64,000 nucleotides of DNA from Pocillopora verrucosa (Eukaryota > Cnidaria > Anthozoa > Scleractinia > Pocilloporidae), in assembly GCF_036669915.1 (NCBI RefSeq), contig NC_089324.1, positions 2,133,744 to 2,197,743 on the forward strand, in the 5' to 3' direction. The translations under genes were made by a program, and so were the position numbers. This document shows positions 44,772-55,400 of the stretch, piece by piece (within the stretch, counting starts at the first letter, position 1; every line of letters starts with the position of its first letter). Below the pieces are notes generated by a model. The model saw only the letters and a list, made by a program, of their open reading frames with translations. It did not search any database and was not told the origin of the DNA.

Positions 44772-45344
44772 ATGAAACAATTGTTTTATGACATAGCCGG
44801 TGGAATTGTGCATCAAATCCGACGCGAAAAACGGACAACAATATCAGAAGTAATTGTTCGTGGTAAGCGAAATATTAAGCAAAATAGGAATTGGTTTTAT
44901 TTCAAATTTTTTGTTAAAAGCTCGAGTTTTATTTCACAGCAGTTTAAATGCAAAATTCAGTTTGTCATTTGTTTGGTTTTACCAGAGTGTCTTTCTGTCA
45001 AAATTTGTTGCATTTCACCCTCGGACAGTGAAGCGAATCGTGACGGCGCTGATGCCGAGTCTCCTTTTCCGTTGTTTTTCTCTTTTTCTGCCTCATTTAA
45101 GAACTCAAGCCCAAGGGAAAAGGTCGGAAATTGTCTTCGTTTTGGGACTGGTGGGCCGAGTCTCTGTTTGTATCCATTATTGTCGCGAAACATATTATTT
45201 TTCCCGGCGCTAATAATGGCCGCTCGCGCGAAAAAAAATTTCTGGCGAAGCGATTTGCTCACGCTATCACCGTGCACTATCGGGATTTTGAGCACGCTTT
45301 CGTATACTGAATTTGATTGCGCGGCTCTGCTAGCTATGTTATAA
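44772..45344 (+). other. Long open frame of uncertain meaning inside repeat DNA
   Basis: 190 codons open without recognisable domain or coding style. It lies between related CACTATCG repeats, so it is more likely chance openness or an element interior than a gene. Confidence 0.2.
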
Positions 45345-45893
45345 TTTTGTATGAAATCACCCGACTAAGCTAATATCTTCTCCATCATAATTTACTCTCT
45401 TACCACAGTAATTAAGCCTCTTGTTGCTAGAAATAAAGTCGTCCGACTTTTTGACTTAGTTTCTGGGTTTCATCGAGACACCAACAGTTTTCATTTTCCT
45501 TTTCTTTCATTTACCAGAAAATACCTTTGCGTGGCCATGCCATTCTTACATAGCTCTATGTGTAAACGAAATACTCTACAACTAAGCACAAATAAAATTA
45601 TTTCCCACCGTTTTCTCCGAAAATGTTTGTTTGCTGGCGATTCTTGTCTGAATGTTAGTGCAGCTCTTGCATTTGATAACAACGCAAGTGCTGTCCGACC
45701 TTATTAACAGGTGGAAAGGAACTTATTCACATTGGGTACTATTATCCTGTTGTTGTACCTGCCTGATGAGGAATTACCCAGGAGAATAATGGATAATAAA
45801 ATTAATCACCATGTGAAATTTTCAATCAGTCGAACCTCACGTTAACATTTCTGCGGCTTTCTATGACTATGGAAAAAGTTCTGAGTGATTCGC

Positions 45894-45957
45894 CGTAATA
45901 CGTATTACGTATTACGTAATACGTATTACGTATTACGTAATACGTAATACGTAATAT
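45894..45957. repeat. Palindromic ACGTATTACGTAAT array
   Basis: About 60 bp made only of TAATACG and its inverse CGTATTA (CGTAATACGTATTACGTATT...). Every window of ~14 bp is self-complementary. It is absent from the paralogous position in the duplicate at ~42885. Confidence 0.9.
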
Positions 45958-46708
45958 GGTATGACACCTTCCAAGAAAGAAACAGGTCAAAAGTGACTTT
46001 GAAAATACTCACATTTGCTTGACGCATGTTTTGGGAAAAAAACGTTCCCTGAAAAGGAAAAGGCAAATAATCTTCTGGGCTAAAACTTGCCCTAAACTTC
46101 TTTTCAATCCGTAGACTGGTTTCTCGTGCGTTCACGATCAACATACATGATTCTATGTTTGTAATTTGACTTTACTTTCATTAGTTTATTTTTTAAGAAT
46201 TGCAAGCACAGAAAAATCATATGTATTTACCAAACTGGACCTCAAATTTGAGGAAAACGGATGATTGTTCAATACCAAAATATTATATTTGTCATTCGAT
46301 AATTGCGGATTTTTATCATTTGCTTGATTTGCATTCTGGTCTGGAAATGCAATATCAAATGAGTAATGAAGAAAGACTGGTTAGAGCTGTATCAGTTAGG
46401 ATTGTTAGTTAGGAGCTGTTAACGAGTTAGGATTTGGAGTTTATCCTCCTTTATCGAGCAGTCACTTGAACAGCAATCGAAAACCGATTGTTGATAGGGC
46501 GTAATACGAACTCGAAATTCTACTTTTGAATAAACACTCCTTCGAGTTAGGATTTTGAGTCGGATTTCGAGCCGGATTTTCGAGTTGGAGTTTCCAGTAA
46601 GGCAAGGCATAGAACTTGGAAAGATACCGAAATAGTTCGTTTAATTTTTACAAAATTATCTGCGTTCCTGCATGACACAACTTTACATGTTAGTCAGGTC
46701 CATACGCT

Positions 46709-47314
46709 CTCAGGGTGTTACGGAACCCATCAAGAGAATTTTGAATAGCCGCAACGTTTAAGTTGCTCAAGAACCTTTTCAGACTTTGGGGCATATTTTT
46801 TTTTAAACCTAAGGATCCTGTTACGAAAGAACAACGAACCGACGCTATTTATTCTATTCATTGCAATGACTGTGATAACGATTATATCGGACAGACCAAA
46901 CGTCAGTTTGTTACACGTTTGAAAGAGCATCAAAAAAGCGGTTTTCTTTTTCAAAAAGGAAAATTCAGCTTCATCGGAGCACACATGCCCAACAAACCAT
47001 ACAATTGCATGGGATAAGTCTAGAATTATCACCACTAATCGGCGTTACGCCAGCGCCTTTTTTGGAAGCCTGGCATATTAACTTCGCCCACGCTCCTTTA
47101 AATCGTGATGATGGCGGCTTACTTCCTAACGCCTCTTTACGCCTCGTCAGAAGAAAGACAGCTAATTAGTGAACGTATAAAAGGACCTCTTGTTGCAGTT
47201 TTTAGATCACCCCTGATGAAGGCGCTAGACAGGAGTGTCGAAACGTTGGGTCTGTAAATTGTAACTTCTCGGTTGCATTCATTAAATCTTTGAACCAAGG
47301 TAGCCTCAAACCAT
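46709..47314 (+). mobile_element. Truncated Penelope-like element with 11 bp target duplication
   Basis: GTCCATACGCT occurs at 46698-46708 and 47315-47325, flanking a GIY-YIG fragment and a PLE tail with a hammerhead-like core (47213-47244). The paralogous unit at 43630 lacks the insertion, which confirms the empty site. Confidence 0.88.
46763..47170 (+). pseudogene. GIY-YIG endonuclease fragment of the Penelope-like element, frameshifted
   Basis: AIYSIHCNDCDNDYIGQTKR is the GIY-YIG core, followed by QFVTRLKEHQ. The frame breaks around 47018-47070. The rest reads EAWHINFAHAPLNRDDGGLL in another frame, the usual PLE C-terminus. Confidence 0.82.
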
Positions 47315-48189
47315 GTCCATACGCTTTGTTTAAGAATTGTTCAAACTAATCAATTATTCAAGCCGGACACGGACTCTTTTTTAGTCTCCTACTTGTGTTT
47401 AAAAACCTTTGCGATCCTTCCGGCAAAAAATTCGTTTATTTCTGATACCGACTAAATTATACCGGCCGGAGTTACTAATTAACTTTTCAAGTTGCATCAA
47501 GATATTGCTTTCTGAACATATTCATTAAGAATTTTCAAGTTATCAGCACATGCAACACTGGGGTTATAAAAAAGATTGAAAAGTTGAGTACCGAGTGGGA
47601 AAACCTAATATAAACTGCCATAAATGAGGAATTATTTCAGCAGTTCGAGTTGGACAGTTTGAAGTTTTGTTGAAAATGATACTTTCCAATTGGATCGTTG
47701 GCTTGCCAATAAAGTGATCCAATACTTAACAAATTCCTTTTAGAATATTTATTGAAAGCAAGTTCGAGGTATAGAATTTCAAAATTTTCTTCGTCTTTAA
47801 GCCTGGCTCTTTCTCCAATACTGATGATAAGAGATCTTTCTTATTCAACGACCAAGCTGAAATTTTGCATCTTAGTCAGGTCCATACGCTTTGTTTTGTT
47901 TAAGAATTGTTTAAACTAATAAATTATTCAAGACTCAGACTCCTTGTTAGTCTCCTACTTGTTTTTTTTAAAACTTTAGCCATCCTTCCGGCAAAAATTC
48001 GTTTATTTCTGATACTCTCTCAATTATAACGGTCGGAGTTACTAAACTTTTCAAGTTGCAAAGTGGAGACATCAAGATATTGCCTTTTGAACACATTCAT
48101 TAAGAATTTTCAAGTTATCGGTGCAGGCAACTGGAATTTAAAAAAAAGACTGAAATAAAAAGTTGACTACCGAGTGAGAAAAAAAATGT

Positions 48190-49840
48190 AAACAGCGTAA
48201 TGTAGACAGTTGAATGGAATGTGAAAATCGACTTTGATGGTTAAATATAACTTTGGCTGTTATTTACATGGTTTGCTAAGTAAAGAAACAGTTTAAGTGG
48301 ATCATTGAATATTAATTATTGATACATAACTTTCAACTATCACGAAAGTATAATTTTTGTGTTAACTTGGAGTTAGAGTGTTCACATATGACATGTAACT
48401 TTCCTCATAGGGGCTGCTCTCATATAAAATTGATGACACAGGGGCTTAACAGTTTGAAAGGAGCCCAGAACGTACAGGATAGAATCTCATTTTCAGTGTG
48501 TCACTTGAATTCATTTCCACCCCTATATTGCATCAGAGGTATTCTTCTCTAACAAGTAGTTTCTGTCATTTCAATTACAATTTCAAATCTTGAAAGGTTC
48601 TAGGCTAGGATAACAGTAACAGTGCATTTGGTCATTTTAGATTTCACCCTTGGTAGTTCACTTTTATATGAGAGGAGTCCCTTTCTGTAGTGACTTGGTT
48701 TATAATACTGTTTCAGTTTAGTTACAATATTTTCAACACAAGTTCTGAGTCAAATCATATTTGATAGTAATATAATTTGAAATTAATAACAGGATTTTGA
48801 CACAACGTTTTAGTTGTTTTAGTGTCATTCATAGTGACAATGTGGGAACAGCCTTTGTGTTTGTAATGTATTTAACCGTTCAATAGATAGTCAAAAATAA
48901 AATAATTTATGCTCTGATAAGTGGCTCGGAGTTCACTCTGTCTGATGCAATTAATTTTGATGATTAGTATTTTTAAGACCTCGGCAAATAATTTTTGTCA
49001 AAACCTCACTATTCGACCAGGAAAGGAATAGGGCCGGTCTGAGTTTAAATTGAATTCCTAATCTTTAAATCAATAACCAAATCTCTTAAAATAAGAATTA
49101 ATTGAAGCATCCATAATTAAAATGCTTGGCGATTTCAACAAATCTTAAAACAATACTCAGACACTGAAAACAATTTTCAGTTCAACGCCTGGCATTCTTA
49201 AAATAAGATTGAGGTTGTTAAGTTCAAGGACCCAGATCTTGATTTTAATTGATTAACTTTTGGAGTACCAACACCTTGCAAAGCGATTCTTAACAACGAA
49301 ATAGAACCTGGAGAATATAATGAAAGGTTCAACCAATTGTATTTAACACACTCTACACAAAATGTTCGTCAAGACACTACCACGAAAACATTTACTGCTT
49401 AAATTACATTACAAAACTTGTTGCACATTCGATCGTTTCATTGCGTTTCAGCGACATTATCGAGTTACGCCAGCGATGCGATATTGCACTTACACAATCC
49501 TCAAATGCTTTGATTACTAAGTTTTGGATAGCAGAAGCACTCCGATCAATTTCTTTCCTCGCATTGTCGTTTCAAAGCCCGCTCATAACGCCACATCGCC
49601 TCTCCTGCCATGTTTACGCTTGGTTCACTGTCTTCCCCATAACTTACGTCATCAACTTTGAGAGGAACCGCTGACATGTGTGTTCTGAGTCGCCGTACCA
49701 CGACAGCACATCGACCCAAATATAACGAAAAACTTTCGTTTTTGCATGGAAAATTTTCTTCAGTTTAAGCGGAAAAGAAGGACGTAACATCGTTTTTAGT
49801 GCATAATTGAACAAGCTATGTTGAAAAAAATTACTTGATT
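48190..49840. other. Intergenic, no gene seen
   Basis: AT-rich sequence without splice-supported exons or recognised repeats. Confidence 0.5.
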
Positions 49841-49849
49841 TTGGGTTTC

Positions 49850-50220
49850 AGTTCTCCTGCAACACCGGGTTGGTTGGGACAGGAGCCTGGGGAGCCATAT
49901 ATGGGCTTGACGGATATGTGCCGCTCAACAGGGTATGCTTTTTGCCTCTCTGTCTCTGAAACAGGGTATAGAAATCACCCTTTTTCTCTGGAAGAGGGTA
50001 TCTTTTGCATTAGATTTGACTCTGGAACAGGGTCGCCTTTTCCCAGAATTCTGATTAATCACAAATCATAAACGGTTTAAAAGAAGAAAGTGATTGTCTA
50101 AGAAACTGATTGTCTATGAGTGGATAACTGTCTGGAATTGGGTACCTATTTTCACAATTTTTGTCTGGACCAGGGTTGCAAATACATCTTTTTTTTCTCT
50201 GGGAACAGATCCCCCCCAGG
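49850..50220. repeat. Degenerate tandem repeat with TCTGGAACAGGGT core
   Basis: Variants recur at irregular 35-75 bp steps: TCAACAGGGTATG, CTGAAACAGGGTATAG, CTGGAAGAGGGTATC, CTGGAACAGGGTCGC, CTGGAATTGGGTACC, CTGGACCAGGGTTGC. Each is followed by a T-rich block (CTTTTTGC..., CCTTTTTC...). Confidence 0.7.
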
Positions 50221-50620
50221 ACAGTGGCCTTATCTCCACGAAGGATAAGTTCGGCTGCTGCGCGCACTACGTGAAATGAGGCTACCATTGAAATGATGTT
50301 GCTTATATAAATCCTGACCGACGATTATTGAAATACGACAAATGAATATTATATTACTGGAGTATAGATGTATTATCCAGGTAAGAGTGTTTGTCATTGC
50401 TCTTAGATCACGTAAGTTCTAGCCCATTTCCAACCTCGATGCAACGCAATCGTTTGTTTTTGTTTTGAACCACCCCTTTTGTTTAAATAGCGCCTCTGAT
50501 TGGTCAGTTATTTTTACCTTGTTACGTTGTCTCAAAATACCTCGTGCGTTTTCTCCGATGAATTTGAAGAGCTTGTCAAAGTAATTCTAGTTAAAACAAT
50601 TCTATACGTTTTAATCCGGC

Positions 50621-50945
50621 ATGGAATCAGATAAATCCATTGATTTTGTAGATTCCGAGGCAGTAAACGCTTATGGATTGGTTGTTGCTAAAGAGGAACA
50701 CGAAAATCCTTGCAAGTATTTCGAAGAAGGCGAAAATGTTGATCCACCACGTTTTCATCCATTCATCAATTTTTTTAAATTGAAGTTTACTATCCTTATT
50801 AAATAGGACCAAGAGTCAGTTGCAGGTTTCTGCCTGTGGAGAGCCGGGAGCTTGCGCGCGGAAGAGTGGTCGAGGTTGTTGTGCATGCAAAGCAGCAAAT
50901 AAGAATCGTAACGCAAACTGTCAGTGTCGCTGACATTCCTGCAGT
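50621..50945 (+). pseudogene. Possible remnant of an unidentified Cys-rich gene
   Basis: A 61-codon frame from ATG 50621 (MESDKSIDFVDSEAVNAYGL) is followed in another frame by a Cys-rich stretch (CGEPGACARKSGRGCCACK, NCQCR) ending at 50931. Cys spacing vaguely recalls CXC-type domains of transposon genes such as the one at 7000, but it is too short to assign. Confidence 0.25.
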
Positions 50946-52460
50946 GAAGTGACTAAACTTAAAATAATTAAACGTCCGGCAGTCCGATATTTTTCCATAT
51001 TTCTCTTCGAAATCCTAAAAATATTTATACGAAAACATTCTACCTTTATTTAAAATCCTCAAGCGCTTCCAGGCAGCCTAAAATTTCGAAATTGATGTTT
51101 TTTGCTATCCCTGTTTACAAAGTACGAAGCCATTCAAACGCTTGACACTTAACTTTTCAATGACACGGCGGGACACGGTCCTCAAACAACCCCATATTTC
51201 TCTCTGAAATATACCAATTTTTCATTGGAAAATATTCTACCTTCATTTACAATCCTCAAGCGCTTCTAGAAAGTGAAAAAATTCTAACGTCGTCCGTTTC
51301 GCTGACCTTGTACACAGAGTGCGAAGAGATCCAAGCGTGACACCAGGAGAATTTTCTTCGGATTCTTCCGGACAAAATCCAAAATACTGTAAGGAAACTG
51401 TAAAATGACGAACGGCGAATGTATTTACCGTAAAACAGTTGACTATATGTCCAGGATGGCTCTTGAGAAAGACGATTTTAGAAGGTTTACAGTGATCTGG
51501 GAATTTCGTGTTACAGGAAATTGGGTCGCGGCGCGCGTGGCATCAAGGTTGAAAATGGGCCTTTAAGAATAAGCGCATTCAATAAGTAAGTCTGTTGATC
51601 AAAGAACAAAAGAACTGCTATCATCAAGAGTTCCTGATTCTTGTGATGTTGTATTTGGTTTTCTTCAAGGATATTTTCATTGCCGTCTATTGCGTACTTA
51701 ACCCTGTTTTGTATTCTTAACTAAAAATGATTTGAGCCCTGTCTAAAATTGAATAGCCACAAATGGCAGGCGTCCCCTACTCTTTCCCCCCCTTCCCCCC
51801 CCCCCCCCCTTAGCAGCACACTCACATTTTGCACCTTGCTGCTGCGAAAAGGAGATAAGTACTCTTGTATAACGCTCTTTGGAGTTAGGAAACCGTTGGT
51901 GAAAAAAAAAAAAAGAGTGATGTACATGCGTTGTTATGCATACGTTGTTCAGCAAGTCCAGTCTTATCACGAAGTAAAAAAAATAGACGGACTTCGTTGT
52001 TGGGACACCACAAATGTAAACTGCTAATAAAATAAAGGCTATAGCAAATTCATCACAAAAAGAAAATGTTTAATCTCTTATGCTACAGTAGTTGCAAACA
52101 GTGCAATTGAAATATGAAGTAAAGAAAGTAACTTCCCTTGCACACTGCTGGCCGTATGAAAAAGAAAACACGCATCTAACACTTTAAGTCAATATCTAAA
52201 TACAGCTTCTTTTAAGTAATAAGCCGGCTGGTGTGTGTAATTTCACAGCTGGCTCCATCAAATCCTTAAAACAATTTTACTGATGCAGGTAAAGCCACAT
52301 AGAATGTGGCAGAGGTCGGTTTAATGCACGAAAGCTTCCCAATTTTTAAAAACTTGAACTAATTACCAATGTAACAAACAATGCATGTGTAGTACTTTCT
52401 AAAGCTACGTCAAGTGAAAAAGAAAGTGTAAGGACAGTTCGTTTTTGAGAATGTGGTGGA
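50946..52460. other. Intergenic / lipoxygenase 3' flank, no gene seen
   Basis: AT-rich with a C-run near 51786-51808. The LOX 3'UTR is expected at the right end, but no clear polyadenylation signal was chosen. Confidence 0.4.
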
Positions 52461-55400
52461 TCAGGTTTGAACTCCATTTGGCAGCCATCTTGGAATGAAG
52501 TACGGATAGGTCAAATAATTATCTTCCTTCCTCTTTCGGTTCTTTTCTTGCATTTTAGGCTGAATAACATTCATGAGGTAAGTGTAATAACCATTGACGA
52601 GTTTGACGGCCTCAGGATCAAGAAGTTCGTTGCCGTAGTCAAACAAGGAGTCAAAGCGGAACAGCGAAAGCGCGTTACTAAAGCTGGCTTCGATCTGTGG
52701 AGTGAAAATAGAAAAAAAGTTAGTTTTGACTATCTGATGTTAAAACTTAATCAATGTTCTACTCACCGTCTTTCTATCAAGTGTATCATGGCTTTTTAAA
52801 TCAGTGGAGTACGAACGCACTAATTCAATAAATTATTTGCTACCGGAGTGCCTGCCTAACTAACCGACTGGCATAAAGGTTGATTGCGTTTACTGACTGC
52901 CTGAGATAGGTGTTAATTGCTGACTCCCTATGTATGATTGACGGGCGTGTAGGTTTAAACACTGTTTGCCTATCTGGCTCCTTGGGTAAATTTCTAAATC
53001 AACAACTGACTGACGGCAACTCGGCATGCCACAGCCATAACTGGCGTACAGTCACATCACTGCGTATGAATAGAATGTCTGAGGAAAACAGAAACGCCAA
53101 AGATACCCTGAAGGAAAATTGTCCCTCGAAGCAGATGTTTATGCTACCGTAGAGAGCTCATAAACTGTAACAGACACGTTTTCCCCTTCCACCTTATTCA
53201 TTTTTTCTGTTTGGAAAAACGTTGTGTACAATGCATTTCCGATGTGCCCCTGAGTACATTGTGTTGGGGAAGGTCAATGAAGGAGCTAAATAATGATTTA
53301 GTCCAGATTCACGAAATTCAAACGTACGAGTGACCGAGTCGCGTTTTTTTTTTAGTTTTGCATCTGATTGGCTGAGAGGGTGGCACGAGTTTTCTAGACC
53401 AATCACAGCACACAGTAAAGCAAAACCAATGCAATCTCGGATTACTTTCGACACTCAGTTGAAAATTGCTCAAACGGCACAAGCTAAATCCACATGATTA
53501 AACCTGTGATCATGCCATGTCCAGCGTATAGGTGTTCAAGATGGTCGCACAACTTACGGAGGAAGTGTTTATGTTTGGCAGACGTTGTACACCGTATTCG
53601 CCTTCCTTCAGCCTGGTATCGTTGTACAGTTTGGTTGGTAGGTTGGGAGTGTACAGACCATAGTCTGTCAGGGGATAGTTTACAGCAGCGTGTTGGACGC
53701 TCAGTTGTGAGATAATGCGGGTCACAATGTCACAGAGCTCATCTTTAGTCGCAATCTTTGAGGGTAATCCTTTGACCTTTTAAAACGCAGAATAAAGCAT
53801 TTTATGTAGCACTGCGAACTTAACGTATTTCAGTGTTTAAGTGATTGAAGTCCAGTATTAAGTTTGTTTTGTCTGTTTTTTTGTGTTTTGTTTTCGTTTT
53901 CTAAGTTAGTTGAGAAATGTGTTAAAAGGAAACAAATCGTTAAACAAGGTCGCATCAGGCCACATTCTTTTGCTTTAATAGAATCTGCATCTTTTCGGAA
54001 AATCCCAACATGGCGACCATCTTCGATAACGCCTCGCCCCAGCAACACCGTAACCTAGAATGTTTACAGTTGTGCCTCATCCCAGGCTATCTGTTTAAGT
54101 TTTAATGATTTCAAAATGTTAAATATAACACAATGTTATCTACAACGAAAACTCTTGGGAGAGGAATGTACGTCCGTTTGCCTAAGACGGTAACGTTACA
54201 ATAATCGATGATTCAGACGCCAAAAACTAAGCTGACAACAGCAGGTACCCGCAGTTACACAGTGCACGCCATATATCCCTCCATCACTGGTCGAAGATCA
54301 AGATATTTAAGCAGACGAATTGTAGATATATAAAACCAAAGACAGCAAAAAACAAACCACTATAACAATCAGACTTTTTTACACTTACATAGATGCGGTG
54401 AAAAATCGTTCGAGTAGACAATTCACGGAGGAATGATCCAAACTCATAATCCTTTTTAACATCCTCATTGTCGTAATAATACCTGAGAAAACAGTACAAT
54501 GCAAAACGTTTACTGACATTCCCTACAACGTGTTTTCTAAGTTATAATTAGTGCTTTTTGTGGAGACAATTGAAAAAATCACCACTAAATTGGATATAGA
54601 TAGATGGAATGATTGTATGGCAAGACTAGAAGTCATCATCGACGCCCTGGCTGCTTTTGCAACTACAAACATTGCCTTCTAAAGGAGAGTCCAAAGTTAG
54701 TGTTTTAAACCCGTACCTAATACACAAAGGCATATCCTGCCACGAGCTATCTGTTGCTATTTGATTGTGCATTCGAACAGAAATCAGAAGGTCTAAGGTT
54801 TGACTACTCATTGGGACATTGGACATCGGACACAGTATCACTCTAACGCAAGGATCATACTCGGTATAAACATACCTTAGAAAGCTAACTTTTTAAGACG
54901 CTGCAGTGCTGCGTCGACAGGCATGTAAAATATATAGTTTTAAAATAGTCGACGTGAACTGCCATCGCGAGCGTAGGAAAGCTGGTGTCACGAGGTTTAG
55001 CCCTTTTCGGCGGAACTGTGTTGCTGCTGTTATCCCAACACCCAAGGTAGATGGGCTAACATTATTTAACTAACTAGTGTTCTTAGTGAGTTGGTCTTGA
55101 TAACTAGGAGTTAGTTCAGAGCTACAATTTTTTCCAGTATTTTCCCGTGAAGTAATACTTACAAGTCGACGTAACCCTTCACCATATTTTCGATAATTTT
55201 CAAAATTTGCTCGCCATCATCACGGTAAGGATAGTACGGAAGAAGCTTCTTGTCATCGACTCCGCGTTTCTATTCATCCAAAAGAAATGAAAAAAGTCCA
55301 CACTTGATTGTAAATGTATTACAGCACAACATACTCAATTTCCAAGCTATGTGTTTCCACAAAATTGCTCCTTTTAAAATTACTTTGCAAGCGCATGCAC

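Larger units (their letters stand above)
40423..48190. repeat. Tandemly duplicated non-coding array derived from the 5' flank of the TLDc gene
   Basis: Copies of the gene's 5'UTR exon/promoter block (ATGTTTTGGG, ACGTTCCCTGAAAAG, AAACTTGCCCTAA..., GGCAAGGCATAGAAC) occur at about 40420-41005, 42840-43555 and 45840-46620. A longer unit that also includes CAGTAATTAAGCCTCTTGTTG... spans 42400-43560 and 45400-46640. A downstream block (GTCCATACGCTTTGTTT...CTCCTACTTG) occurs at ~43630, ~47315 and ~47880. Another block (CAACCATGAGTTTATAAAGG...) occurs at 41045 and 44278. No intact coding exon was seen in the extra copies. Confidence 0.75.

Noticed and set aside
41032-46612. Many 60-110 codon ORFs in the 41-47 kb region
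   Set aside because: They lie in tandemly duplicated non-coding DNA, occur as near-identical shadows in each copy and have no recognisable domains or splice context.
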